The notes under the pieces: generated by a model | Databases searched by the model: none | Seen by the model: only the letters and a program-made list of their open reading frames with translations | Told to the model about the DNA's origin: nothing | From: CAWBQO01 sp963790965 | GTDB lineage: Bacteria; Bacteroidota; Rhodothermia; Rhodothermales; DASSAV01 | Assembly: GCA_963790965.1 (NCBI GenBank) | Contig: CAWBQO010000006.1 | Coordinates: 1 to 64,000 of the forward strand | Direction of reading: 5' to 3' | Length of the DNA: 64,000 bases | In this document: piece after piece, positions 1-8,204 of the stretch | Layout of the letters: each line of letters opens with the position of its first letter | How positions within the stretch are numbered: the first letter of the stretch is position 1 | Position numbers and translations under genes: made by a program

Positions 1-764
1 TTTGGCCTTTTCAACCACCGCGGCGTCGAATCCATCCGGTCCTGGCGTTTTTCCAGAAAATAAGAATAATTGCCCCGGTAGCGGTAAATCGTATTGCCTT
101 CCATTTCCAGAATTTCATTGCAAACCCGATCCAGAAAATACCGGTCATGTGTGACCATGAACAAGGTGATTTTGGTCTTTTCCAGGTAATTTTCCAGCCA
201 TTCAATCATCTCCAGATCAAGGTGGTTGGTAGGTTCATCGAGCATCAGCAAATCCGGTTCATTGATCAGCACATTGGCCAGGGCTACGCGTTTTTTTTGT
301 CCTCCTGAAAGTTCCGAAATCAGCTGGTCGTAATCAGTGATTTTCAGCTGGGTAAGGATCTGTTTGACTTTCACCTCATAGTCCCAGGCATGATGGCGTT
401 CCATCAGTTCGGTGTATTTTGTAATATCGTCCTTGTGATTCAAGCGCAGGGCCTCTTCAAAATTCCGAATGGTTTCCACCATTTCATCGCCCGATTGAAA
501 AACAGCCTCAAAGACCGTGTTATTTTCATCAAGATCAGGAATTTGCTTCAGATAGCCAATGCGGATATCGCCTGTCCTGGTAATTTGTCCCGATTCAGGG
601 GTATCATTTCCGGCCAGCAATTCCATGAGGGTGGTTTTCCCTGTGCCATTTCGGGCAATGAGGGCAATCTTTTGATGTTCAAATATCGTAAATGAAATAT
701 TTTCGAAAAGTAGCTGTTCGCCAAAACGCTTCGATAAATTTTCAGCCTGTAAAAACGGGGTCAT
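1..764 (-). CDS. ABC-F family ATPase, N-terminal part (runs off the window)
   Basis: Soluble ABC-F protein of the EttA/Uup/antibiotic-resistance type; such proteins bind the ribosomal E site and have no membrane domain. The first nucleotide-binding domain is visible: Walker A ARNGTGKTT near residue 40, signature LSGGQKKR, Walker B LLMLDEPTNHLD and the switch histidine in VTHDRYF. The start MTPFLQAENLSKRF is the normal start of the family. Close to the window edge (about positions 25-40) the reading frame slips: the expected linker (FDAAVVEKAK) continues in another frame. Base composition is far more AT-rich than the DNA after 1.8 kb and the protein looks Bacteroidales-like. The second ATPase domain lies outside the window, so the exact subfamily cannot be given. 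Confidence 0.8.
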   Translation of the reverse strand, partial: MTPFLQAENLSKRFGEQLLFENISFTIFEHQKIALIARNGTGKTTLMELLAGNDTPESGQITRTGDIRIGYLKQIPDLDENNTVFEAVFQSGDEMVETIRNFEEALRLNHKDDITKYTELMERHHAWDYEVKVKQILTQLKITDYDQLISELSGGQKKRVALANVLINEPDLLMLDEPTNHLDLEMIEWLENYLEKTKITLFMVTHDRYFLDRVCNEILEMEGNTIYRYRGNYSYFLEKRQDRMDSTPRWLKRP

Positions 765-920
765 ATTTTTTTCTGCAAAAATAACAATTTCAACCGAACA
801 AGTCCAATGAACACAATCAGTTGAATCAGGGTAAAATTTTATACATCTTTGTCTTTAAGCTGCCCATTTTTGATTATTAAGTTTGGTTTGTTTAAATTTG
901 AAAGAATTAAAAGTCAGAAG

Positions 921-1608
921 ATGGAGAAAAAAGAACTATTTGAACGGGTGATCAGTTATTTTCAGAAGGAAATGCCCATTGCCGAAACCGAACTGGATTA
1001 TCAGAATCCATACCAGTTGTTGGTGGCGGTCATTTTATCGGCCCAATGTACCGACAAGCGGGTCAATCAGATCACGCCTGAATTGTTCAAACGTTTTCCC
1101 AACCCCTGAAATGCTTGCTGCTGTTGATGCAGAGGAAGTTTTTGACTATATCCGTTCTTGCTCCTATCCCAACAACAAGGCCAAGCATCTGGTTGGCATG
1201 GCCCGCATGTTGGTCAATGATTTCGGAGGAACCATTCCCGATGACATGGAGAATTGCAAAAACTGCCCGGTGTTGGACGAAAAACAGCCAATGTGATTGC
1301 TTCGGTCATTTACAGTCAAACCCACCATGGCCGTCGATACCCATGTTTTCAGGGTGGCTGCCCGCATTGGACTGACCACCCAATCAAAAACACCTTTGGA
1401 AACAGAAAGGCAACTGCTCGAATATTTTCCCGCAGAATTGCTCGGCATCGCCCATCATTGGTTGATTCTGCATGGCCGGTACGTTTGCCTGGCCCGATCG
1501 CCCAAATGTGCAAAATGCGGATTAACAGATGTTTGCAACTATTACCTGGAGTTGACAAAAAATAAAGGGATAGATCTGAAGCCTCAACAAGGTGAACCTA
1601 AATATTGA
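921..1608 (+). pseudogene. nth: Endonuclease III, split by three single-base frameshifts
   Basis: DNA glycosylase/AP lyase of base excision repair. Read across three frames it gives a complete protein of about 211 residues: N-terminal SAQCTDKRVNQITPELF, helix-hairpin-helix LPGVGRKTA with the catalytic lysine, VDTHVFRV with the catalytic aspartate, and a C-terminal iron-sulfur loop (C-x6-C-x2-C-x5-C, in CLARSPKCAKCGLTDVC). The slips are at a C run (1103-1106, one base too many), a T run (1254-1255, one too few) and an A run (1318-1320, one too many). All three are homopolymer-length changes and every catalytic residue survives, which points to sequencing error rather than decay. Start ATG at 921. 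AT-rich like the preceding gene. Confidence 0.85.
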
Positions 1609-1919
1609 AGAGCCTTGAAATTCAAGCCTTTCAACCTTCTAAAAATAAATATCATGTTTTTCGCGAAATAAATTTTGTTAATTTTTTTATTTTTCGCAAA
1701 CTTCTTACATTTGTCACGTATAAAACTTAAAAGAAAAGAGTTATGGTCTTCTTTTGCTGCGCCTACGATAACATCTTAGTGCAGAATTAGTTAGATTGTA
1801 GCTACACACGCTTCTTGGTCATCTGCGAAGAACCAGGACAGAGCGTTACGCGAGTACCCGGCCACCTTCCGGTGCCATGGAGACGGACGAGTGGAAGGAG
1901 CCACAGGAGTGAGAACCCG
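1609..1919. other. Intergenic stretch containing the AT-rich/GC-rich junction
   Basis: No gene is supported. The first ~130 bases are very AT-rich (runs of T and A). Somewhere between about 1742 and 1810 the composition changes abruptly to the GC-rich type that holds for the remaining 62 kb. No insertion sequence, tRNA or inverted repeat is visible at the change. Confidence 0.6.
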
Positions 1920-2510
1920 ATGTCAAGAGTAGCTGCCCTTATTATCGCGCTCGTGATCGGCCATTCCGCTCAGGCGCAGGGCCTGGAGGGGCTGTGTCCC
2001 GATTCGCTGGCTGCAGGCGCTCGAGCGTTCGAGGGCAGCAACCCCCGCGACCTCGTCGGCACGTACTGGTTGATCATGATTCCCACGTTTCATGTAATGG
2101 CCGAGCCGGTCGAGTCCACGCTGACCCTATGGTGGGAGCCGCTCTACGAACCCGCCCGTATAGATTCGGCGTTCATTAACGGATATCCCCTTGTCGGTTT
2201 CATGAAGGGAGACTGCGAAGCAGCGGCTCTGGCCTGCCCGTCCGATCTTGAATCCACCGATCCCGAGCGGCCCGGCCTGCGCTACGACCCGTCGGAAAGG
2301 ATGCTCCGGCTCTCCGGAGATGTCGCCGGCGCAATGGGCTTCGATCTCCCGATGTTCGATTTTAGCATTACATACGTGACCCCGACGGGCTTCATCGGAG
2401 ACTGGGCATCCTCTTTCGGCAACCTACAGATCGAAATGGCGGACGGCGCGCTGGTGCGAGAGGCGGTGGGACGTTTCTGCGCTATTCGAGTGGCCGGTGA
2501 ACGCAGATAA
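1920..2510 (+). CDS. Secreted hypothetical protein
   Basis: A 196-residue protein I do not recognise. The chosen ATG gives a clean Sec signal peptide (MSRVAALIIALVIGHSAQAQ, cleavage expected after AQAQ), so the mature protein should be periplasmic or exported. An open frame extends further upstream but contains no better start. The mature part has a few cysteines (CPDSLAAG, GDCEAAALACPSD, GRFCAIRV) that could form disulfides, and no membrane segments. It is the first intact gene after the composition break. Downstream lie fragments of two unrelated genes, so neighbours give no functional hint. Confidence 0.6.
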   Translation: MSRVAALIIALVIGHSAQAQGLEGLCPDSLAAGARAFEGSNPRDLVGTYWLIMIPTFHVMAEPVESTLTLWWEPLYEPARIDSAFINGYPLVGFMKGDCEAAALACPSDLESTDPERPGLRYDPSERMLRLSGDVAGAMGFDLPMFDFSITYVTPTGFIGDWASSFGNLQIEMADGALVREAVGRFCAIRVAGERR

Positions 2511-2513
2511 GGA

Positions 2514-2590
2514 TCAGGCCCTGCGGAGCCGCACCGCGCGATCAGGATAGTCCATAATCAGGCCGTTCACACGCAGCGCGCTCGAAGCTT
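2514..2590 (-). pseudogene. C-terminal remnant of a glycerophosphodiester phosphodiesterase-like protein
   Basis: On the minus strand the frame ends ALRVNGLIMDYPDRAVRLRRA-stop. The pattern (V)-N/D-G-I/L-I-x-D-Y/F-P-D-R is the typical end of the GDPD TIM barrel. Nothing recognisable as the rest of the enzyme lies upstream on this strand; instead the DNA becomes the end of a DeoR regulator read on the other strand. The match is short, so the family call is tentative. Confidence 0.4.
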
Positions 2591-2781
2591 CGCTCAACCA
2601 GGCCATGATCCGCGCTGCGCAGCGGGTTGTCGTGCTCTGCGACTCTTCCAAGTTCGGCCGTCGCGGCTTCAGCCGCATCTGCGGCGTAACGGAAGTCGAT
2701 CACGTCATCACGGACTCCGGCGTCTCGGAAGCCGTTCTCCGGCGCTGTGCGGAAATCGAGTTGTCGGTACAGGTCGTGTAG
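2581..2781 (+). pseudogene. C-terminal fragment of a DeoR-family transcriptional regulator
   Basis: The plus-strand frame reads NQAMIRAAQRVVVLCDSS, then KFGRRGFSRICGVTEVDH, VITDSGVSEAVL and a normal end SVQVV-stop. This matches the effector-binding C-terminus of DeoR/GlpR-type repressors (the 'ADSSKFGR' block followed by 'xxTD'). About 65 residues remain; the winged-helix DNA-binding half is absent, and the DNA to the left belongs to the GDPD-like remnant and the secreted protein. Both neighbouring remnants are cut at about the same point (2581-2590), which suggests a rearrangement or a misjoin. Confidence 0.6.
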
Positions 2782-2869
2782 TCCCGTAGCGGCGCTCACA
2801 CGGCCGGCATCCACTAATCTGGGGGTGCCATCCGGAAGGCGCACGCTCAACCGCAGTCTCGGACGATCG

Positions 2870-3583
2870 TCAGAAAAGGCGGCCAAAGAGCAGTCCACCG
2901 ACGGCGTGCCGAAGTAGTGCTGCGCGCTTCCCTGCACGTCTTTTTCGAGAAGCTGAATCGCCCGTCCGAAATAGGAGAACGTGTAGCCCACACGGACGCT
3001 CTGCACCGCCCGTCGGCTCCTTCCAAAATGCGCGCCCACAAACAGGCTCCCTCCGAAACCCACTCGCAGCGCTCCCTTCGGCAGCGCCGTAATGGCATCG
3101 TACGACTTCTCGTTTCCCCGGACTCGCACGGCGTGTTCGAGTCGAAACGACCGTCATCGTTGCAGTCTCTGAAGTACGGATACTCCCATCCGAATGACGG
3201 ACCCGCACCAAGCTGCAGAAACGGCCGGAAATTGTTTTCTATCTCGTTCCGGAAAAGCCTCCGCTGGACGCCAATCTGCACCGGCGCTATAAGAAGATAA
3301 TTGGCCTTGTTCGGAATGGTCGAACGGAAGTAGTTGCTAAACTTGAACTCCCGCTCGTCTTTTCCGGGCGCAAAACTCACCTCTGCGAAGAGAGAGGACG
3401 CGGGCGAGACGGCGTGCTTGTAGGAGCGCCGAGACCAAAGCCGCTGTTCGTCAAGATGGCTTCGAAGCCTGCGCCGGTTCCAAACTCGTTGTCCCGACCT
3501 GCCGCCTCCTGCGCCGCCAGCGGCCGCGCGAGGAGCGATACGCAGACAAGAAGGAGCACGGCGAGAAAACGTGCGAAAGGCAT
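2870..3583 (-). pseudogene. Outer-membrane beta-barrel protein, interrupted by three frameshifts
   Basis: It starts with a signal peptide (MPFARFLAVLLLV..ARPLAAQ). Alternating barrel-like strands follow (SLFAEVSFAPGKDEREF, PFLQLGAGPSFGWEYPYF, VGFGGSLFVGAHFG, VRVGYTFSYFG) and the protein ends VGLLFGRLF-stop with the C-terminal phenylalanine typical of barrel proteins. The reading moves between frames at 3424-3430 (one G lost in GGCGGC), 3116-3119 (one G lost from a G run) and 2895-2896 (GGG to GG). Each slip is a one-base deletion in a short G run, so the gene may be intact in the organism. Reconstructed length is about 237 residues. The family (OmpA-like/opacity-type small barrel) is a guess from composition. 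Confidence 0.6.
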
Positions 3584-3650
3584 ACGCGCAGGCTGATGTA
3601 GAACGGATGCGGTTGCAACCTACCGTCGCAGCCGTTTGTTCTGAGGCTGC

Positions 3651-3660
3651 CGTATCTTCA
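3651..3660 (+). promoter_or_regulatory. Promoter-like CGTATCTT element upstream of the lolC/E-type gene
   Basis: CGTATCTTCA, 80 bases before the permease start. It is one of about ten copies of CGTATNTT(T)G found just upstream of genes in this window and resembles the Bacteroidota -7 box TAnnTTTG. No clear -33 TTTG partner is seen. Confidence 0.4.
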
Positions 3661-3739
3661 AACCCCGCCGGGTGCGCCTGGAGGCGCGGGCGGCCGGCGA
3701 ACTTGTGTTTCGCCACACCCTGCAATGCGGGCTTTCCGA

Positions 3740-5008
3740 ATGAACTACCGTCTTCTCATCGCCCGCCGCTACCTGGTCAGTCGCAAGCAGGTGACGATGA
3801 TCTCGGCCATTACCGGCATCTCCATCGCCGGCGTTTCTTTGGGCGTGGCGGCGCTGATCGTCGTGCTCTCGGTCATGAACGGGTTCTACGATTTCGTTCG
3901 CGACCTTCTCGTCTCGCTGGATCCACACGTCCGCATCACCGCCGTCGAGTCGCGGGGCATCCCGGCAGCGACGGCCGACAGCCTGGTTGCCCTCTCGGTG
4001 GCACTCAGCGATGTGCAACATGCGGCGCCGTATGTCGAAGGCCGGGCGCTTTTCCTGCACGACGGATCCAGTGAGGTCAACAAGGTCGTTATCGTTCGCG
4101 GCGTCGACCCGGAACGGCTCGGCGGCGTCAGCGATGTGGTTGAGAAGACCGGTTTCGGGTCTTTTGATCTGAGGAGCGGACCGGGCGGGGCAGGAATGGT
4201 CGTCGGGATGAGCCTCGCGCAGCGGTTCGGTCTTGCCCCCGGAGGCGGAACGGCCGAGCCGAGCCGGGTCGCACTCCTTTCCGCACAGGCGCTGGAACGC
4301 TCACTCACCCAGGTGTTCGGCGCGCCGCGTCCGGCGCAGTTTGAAGTCCGAGGTCTCTTCGAACTTGAACCCACCTATGACGAGAGCCACGTGTTCATCG
4401 GCGTTGCGGACGCGCAGCGACTGTTTCGAATGTCCGGCCTCGTCTCCGGCATCGAGCTGCGCCTGGACGACATCGGAAAGGCGGATCAGGTGAAGTCGGC
4501 GCTTACCCGCTCGCTCGATCCGGCGCAGTATCGCGTTCAGACCTGGTACGACCTGCAGGCATCCCTCTACGACGTCATGCTGCTGGAAAAGTGGGTGGCC
4601 TCCATTATTCTGATCCTGATCGTGGTCGTGGCGGCATTCAACATCGTCGGCTCGCTGACGATGGTCGTCGTTGAGAAACGCTCGGACATTGGCGTGCTGC
4701 AGGCCATGGGCGTCGCTCCGGCCGACATCAGGCGCATTTTCCTCCTCGAGGGGCTTCTCATCGGGGGCGTGGGTACGGGTCTCGGGCTGGTGCTTGGACT
4801 TGGACTCTCGTTGGCGCAGCAGTACTTCAAGCTCGTGCCCCTCGCCGGTGCCGACTCCTTCATGATCGATGCTTATCCGGTATCCATTCAGCCGCTCGAT
4901 CTCGTGCTGATCGTTTCCGCGTCGCTCGGGCTTTGTGTGCTGGCCGCGTTCTATCCCGCCACCCGCGCGGCGCGTATCGAGCCTGCCCGAGCGGTGCAGA
5001 TGGACTGA
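3740..5008 (+). CDS. Lipoprotein-releasing ABC transporter permease (LolC/LolE, FtsX-like)
   Basis: Inner-membrane permease of 422 residues that, with a LolD ATPase, extracts lipoproteins from the inner membrane for transfer to the outer membrane. The N-terminal segment (YLVSRKQVTMISAITGIS, then a hydrophobic helix to about residue 45) and VVLSVMNGF are LolC/E hallmarks. A periplasmic domain covers about residues 45-270. Three membrane segments follow in the FtsX domain, with VVEKRSDIGVLQAMG, the coupling region that touches the ATPase. Start at ATG 3740 rather than the ATG five codons earlier, because MNYRLLIARRYL is the family's usual start. No LolD gene is adjacent. It faces away from the damaged barrel gene to its left. 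Confidence 0.9.
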   Translation: MNYRLLIARRYLVSRKQVTMISAITGISIAGVSLGVAALIVVLSVMNGFYDFVRDLLVSLDPHVRITAVESRGIPAATADSLVALSVALSDVQHAAPYVEGRALFLHDGSSEVNKVVIVRGVDPERLGGVSDVVEKTGFGSFDLRSGPGGAGMVVGMSLAQRFGLAPGGGTAEPSRVALLSAQALERSLTQVFGAPRPAQFEVRGLFELEPTYDESHVFIGVADAQRLFRMSGLVSGIELRLDDIGKADQVKSALTRSLDPAQYRVQTWYDLQASLYDVMLLEKWVASIILILIVVVAAFNIVGSLTMVVVEKRSDIGVLQAMGVAPADIRRIFLLEGLLIGGVGTGLGLVLGLGLSLAQQYFKLVPLAGADSFMIDAYPVSIQPLDLVLIVSASLGLCVLAAFYPATRAARIEPARAVQMD

Positions 5009-5169
5009 GCCTATCCTGAACCGCCGCTCCTTCGGCCGCGCCGGGCGAGATGTTACATCAGGAGACCGCTTTCAGGCAGCCCGGCCACATTGCCGAGCGC
5101 TCGCGCGTTTCCTAAATCTGCGGTAGCCCTGCCTAACGTCGCTGCATTCGAAGCATCAAGGGCCAACCC

Positions 5170-5667
5170 ATGTCAGCCACTCCGGTCGGGAATACGCATC
5201 ATCGAGACCTGGTCGTTCGGTCCGGACAGGACCGTGCAGGTCATACGCGCCACGTTTTCGGCGGCCTTCGCATCGACGCAAAGGTGCTGCCGCAGGAAAC
5301 GAACGGGAACGTCTACGTCATCCAGCATACGGATGAGGAGAAGGGCGGTCCGCCGCGCCACGTCCACCACGCCCAAGACGAGTGGTTTTACGTGCTCCAG
5401 GGCACCTATCGCATGGTGATCGGAGAGGAAGGATTCGACCTCGGGCCGGGGGACGCGGTTCTCGCGCCGCGAACCGTTCCGCACGTCTGGGCACACGTGA
5501 GCGAGGGTACCGGCAGCCTCATCATCGCTTTCCAGCCCGCGGGCGAGATGGAGTCGTTCCTCGACGCGCTCGCCGGCATGGGGCGAACCCCGGCTCCGGA
5601 ACGTATGGCCTCGCTTTTCGCCTCCCACGGCATGACGATGCTCGGCCCTCCCCTGCCGCTTCAGTGA
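5170..5667 (+). CDS. Single-domain cupin protein
   Basis: A 165-residue cytosolic cupin. Motif 1 is complete (PRHVHHAQDEWFYVLQG, with H64, H66 and E71) and motif 2 supplies the fourth ligand (VPHVW, H105), so a metal site is likely. The size and the PxHxHxxxDEWFYVLxG pattern fit small cupins that act as dioxygenases, isomerases or sensors of small molecules; the substrate cannot be told. No signal peptide. It lies 160 bases after the permease and 140 bases before a DinB gene, all on the same strand. Confidence 0.8.
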   Translation: MSATPVGNTHHRDLVVRSGQDRAGHTRHVFGGLRIDAKVLPQETNGNVYVIQHTDEEKGGPPRHVHHAQDEWFYVLQGTYRMVIGEEGFDLGPGDAVLAPRTVPHVWAHVSEGTGSLIIAFQPAGEMESFLDALAGMGRTPAPERMASLFASHGMTMLGPPLPLQ

Positions 5668-5809
5668 ACGCCCCGGGCAGGCGCAAAGCCGCAGACGCCC
5701 TCCGGCACGTATCTTGGCGACGGACTCGTCAATCGTCCCTATCTTTCGTCCCGTTCAGACGCTACGCCGCGCCTGCGCCACTTCCATTCTGAACCTTCAC
5801 GCTGCGCCC

Positions 5810-6277
5810 ATGAACACCGTTCTCACCCGCGATCAACTGCTCGAATACTGGCTCGGCCAGCGCCGCGTTACCCGGCGCACCATCGAGGCTTTTCCCGACG
5901 ACGAAGCCTTCCGTTCCTTTTCCATCGGGGGAATGCGCCCCATTGCCGAGCTGGTGAACGAGTTTCTGGGAATGTCCGTGCCGACGCTCAAGGGCATCGT
6001 TTCGGGGGAATGGCCGTGGGAGCAGCGGGAAGCGCCGTCGACGCGGGAAGACGCGCTTTCGCGCTGGGACGACGATACCAAACAAATTGAGGCGCTGTGG
6101 CCGCAGATCCCGGAAGGAAGGTTTCAGGAGACCGACACGGCCTTTGGGCAGTGGACCATGCCGGTGTGGGACCTCCTCTTCTACATCATCGACAACGAAA
6201 TTCATCATCGGGGGCAGGCGTACGTCTACCTCCGCGCGCTCGGAGTCGAGCCGCCGCAGTTCCCGGACCGCAGCTAA
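5810..6277 (+). CDS. DinB-family protein
   Basis: A 155-residue four-helix-bundle protein of the DinB/YfiT superfamily (possible metal-dependent thiol transferase or hydrolase). Evidence: N-terminal helix RDQLLEYWLGQRRVTRRTIE, the MRPIAELVNEFLGM helix, and the characteristic late helix NEIHHRGQAYVYLRALG, which carries the last metal-binding histidine. The histidine usual in the first helix pair (AHLL) is asparagine here, so the metal site may be incomplete. ATG 5810 is chosen because upstream sequence in the frame is not protein-like. CGTATCTTG at 5708-5716 could be its promoter. Confidence 0.75.
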   Translation: MNTVLTRDQLLEYWLGQRRVTRRTIEAFPDDEAFRSFSIGGMRPIAELVNEFLGMSVPTLKGIVSGEWPWEQREAPSTREDALSRWDDDTKQIEALWPQIPEGRFQETDTAFGQWTMPVWDLLFYIIDNEIHHRGQAYVYLRALGVEPPQFPDRS

Positions 6278-6333
6278 TAGGGCGTTCCGAAGCAGAAGTA
6301 ATAAGTCCCCGTTTGCGTCACCTCCTTTCGAAG

Positions 6334-7164
6334 ATGATCCATCAGCAGTTCAGCTTGATCGATCTGCCGCAGCGGCCCGTGCGACCCCGGCAGGAAGGCC
6401 TTACCCTCATGCTCGACAAGGGCCTCGCGCCTCGTCAGGTTGAGGACTTTCTCGAAGTTGCCGGCGAGTACGTCGACATTGTAAAACTCGGGTGGGGCAC
6501 CGGAGCCATCACCCCGTCGCTCGAGCGCAAGCTGAACATCTACCGCGAAGCCGGCGTCCCCGTTTACTTCGGCGGCACGCTCTTCGAAGCGTTCTATTTG
6601 CGCGGACAACTCGGCTCCTACCGCCAGATCCTCAGCCGCTTGAGGATCGAACACGTCGAGGTCTCCGACGGGTCGGTGGAGATGCCGCACGAGAGCAAAC
6701 TGCGGTGTATCAGAGAATTGTCTCAGGACTTTACCGTACTGAGCGAGGTCGGATCGAAAGACGCCGACAAGATTATGCCGCCCTACCGCTGGGTGCAACT
6801 GATTCAGGCGGCACTCGAAGCCGGAAGCTGGAAAGTCATTTGCGAAGCGCGGGAGAGTGGCACGGTCGGGCTTTTTCGCGGCAACGGCGAGATCCGGTCG
6901 GGCCTGGTCGATGAAATGGTGGACCTCGTGGACCGCAACAAGCTCATCTTTGAAGCGCCCCAGAAGGCGCAGCAGGTGTGGTTTATCCGCCACTCGGGCG
7001 CAAACGTAAACCTCGGCAACATTGCGCCGGACGAGGTGCTCCCGCTCGAGACCTTGCGCCTGGGCCTTCGCGCAGATACGCTCTTCGAGTTTGTGACGCC
7101 CCGCACCGCTACAATGTCCGTGACCGGCGGAGACGGACACGCAAGCGGCGAGAGCGCCTCGTAA
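6334..7164 (+). CDS. comA: Phosphosulfolactate synthase (ComA)
   Basis: A 276-residue TIM-barrel enzyme that adds sulfite to phosphoenolpyruvate to make (R)-phosphosulfolactate, first step toward sulfolactate and, in methanogens, coenzyme M. Supporting blocks: KGLAPRQVEDFLEVAGEYVD, VKLGWGTGAI, VYFGGTLFEAF, EVSDGSVEMP, LSEVGSKD and ICEARESGTVGLF. Length fits the family (about 250-290). The likely start is MIHQQFSLIDLP; the open frame continues upstream across the DinB stop but without homology. No ComB or ComC is adjacent, so the end product is open: sulfolactate as solute, or a sulfonate precursor. Confidence 0.9.
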   Translation: MIHQQFSLIDLPQRPVRPRQEGLTLMLDKGLAPRQVEDFLEVAGEYVDIVKLGWGTGAITPSLERKLNIYREAGVPVYFGGTLFEAFYLRGQLGSYRQILSRLRIEHVEVSDGSVEMPHESKLRCIRELSQDFTVLSEVGSKDADKIMPPYRWVQLIQAALEAGSWKVICEARESGTVGLFRGNGEIRSGLVDEMVDLVDRNKLIFEAPQKAQQVWFIRHSGANVNLGNIAPDEVLPLETLRLGLRADTLFEFVTPRTATMSVTGGDGHASGESAS

Positions 7165-7265
7165 GCTTCTCGTTTTCTGCACGGAACAATGACGGCCGCT
7201 TTGCCTAAAAGCGCCTTCTATCGCTGGGGACTCCCCGGCGTGCTTGCAATGGAGCTGCCGCTTGT

Positions 7266-7275
7266 CGTATCTTGT
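7266..7275 (+). promoter_or_regulatory. Promoter-like CGTATCTTG element upstream of rpmB
   Basis: CGTATCTTGT, 79 bases upstream of the L28 start in an otherwise empty 190-base gap. Same element as before other genes in this window. Confidence 0.45.
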
Positions 7276-7354
7276 AAAGCTACGGTCGCGGCAGCGGCCT
7301 CATATTTTCTCATCATGCTCCGACGCGAACGGATCTAAAAGGCAGGGTATAGCG

Positions 7355-7591
7355 ATGGCTCGCAGGGACGAGATCACGGGGAAAGGCGCAATGGCCGGGA
7401 ATCACGTTTCCCACGCGCATAACAAGGCCAAGCGCCGCTTCGCAGTCAATCTGCAGAAGAAACGGTTCTTCATTCCCGAAGAAAACCGCTGGGTGACCCT
7501 CCGCGTTACGGCGCAGACGATCAAGACGATTAACAAGAACGGCATCCATGCCGTCCTCGCAGAGGCCCGCCGCAACGGCGTGTCCCTCTGA
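7355..7591 (+). CDS. rpmB: 50S ribosomal protein L28
   Basis: A 78-residue large-subunit protein. It has the family's N-terminal pattern (MARRDEITGKGAMAGNHVSH) followed by NKAKRRFAVNLQKKRF and the C-terminal RVTAQTIKTINKNG block. The start ATG 7355 fixes the typical MA-R-x-C-x-xTGK layout, with the cysteine of zinc-type L28 replaced (R-R-D). It is followed after 16 bases by rpmG, then a DUF4295 gene, an arrangement characteristic of Bacteroidota and relatives. Confidence 0.95.
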   Translation: MARRDEITGKGAMAGNHVSHAHNKAKRRFAVNLQKKRFFIPEENRWVTLRVTAQTIKTINKNGIHAVLAEARRNGVSL

Positions 7592-7607
7592 CAGACTCCA
7601 ATAGACG

Positions 7608-7778
7608 ATGGCTAAGGGAAAAGACGTTCGTATTCAGGTGATCCTCGAGTGTACCGAGGCCCCCGGCACGTCGCGCTACTCGACGACGAAGAACCGCCGC
7701 AACACGACGGGACGCATGGAGCTGAAGAAGTACAATCCGGTGCTCCGCAAACACACCGTCCATAAAGAGATTAAGTAA
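7608..7778 (+). CDS. rpmG: 50S ribosomal protein L33
   Basis: A 56-residue protein (MAKGKDVRIQVILEC, then TSRYSTTKNRRNTTGRMEL and YNPVLRKHTVHKE). The Cys-x-x-Cys pairs of zinc-binding L33 are absent: only one cysteine remains, so this is the zinc-independent type. The gene is too short for many ORF callers. It sits between rpmB and the DUF4295 gene, with 2 bases to the latter, so the three are probably co-transcribed. Confidence 0.95.
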   Translation: MAKGKDVRIQVILECTEAPGTSRYSTTKNRRNTTGRMELKKYNPVLRKHTVHKEIK

Positions 7779-7780
7779 TC

Positions 7781-7954
7781 ATGGGAAAAGTAAACAAGAA
7801 CCAGCGCACCGACCGCTCCAAGAATCGCCAGGAAAACAAGATGGCGAAGATCGTTGTGGCGGAGAAGAAGGAGAACGGCCAGTTCCGCTTCCGCACCAAG
7901 ATGGTCGCCATGGACCAGGTGCAGCAGGAAATGAAGTCGATGCGTTCGCTCTAA
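7781..7954 (+). CDS. DUF4295 small basic protein
   Basis: A 57-residue, lysine-rich protein (MGKVNKNQRTDRSKN, then KMAKIVVAEKKENGQ and KMVAMDQVQQEMKS). This matches the DUF4295 family, found in Bacteroidota directly after rpmG. Its role is not established; size, charge and its constant place beside L28/L33 suggest a ribosome-associated protein (inference). ATG 7781 is two bases after the rpmG stop. A 250-base gap without recognisable features follows. Confidence 0.85.
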   Translation: MGKVNKNQRTDRSKNRQENKMAKIVVAEKKENGQFRFRTKMVAMDQVQQEMKSMRSL

Positions 7955-8204
7955 GGGCGCGCAACTCTTCGGCGACGTTGCATAGGCCAATTGAGCCTCC
8001 GCACTGATAAGGCGGTGACGTTTGGACAGAGCACTCTGTTCGATCGTCATCGCCTTGTGCTTTGATATGGCCTCAGCCACACTTCTGTAACGGCCGTCTC
8101 TTCGGCTTGTGCTTACGGCCGGCAGCATGTACACTGCCGCCGCACAATCCCCGCCGGCGTGCACTCTCTTCTCCCCGTCAGACGCTCCAGCAAGGTGATC
8201 CCGG

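Noticed and set aside
1741..1790. Possible tmRNA-like tag near the composition break
   Set aside because: A short frame followed by TAG was noticed, but no tRNA-like ends (no T-arm GGTTCGA, no pairing termini) could be found.
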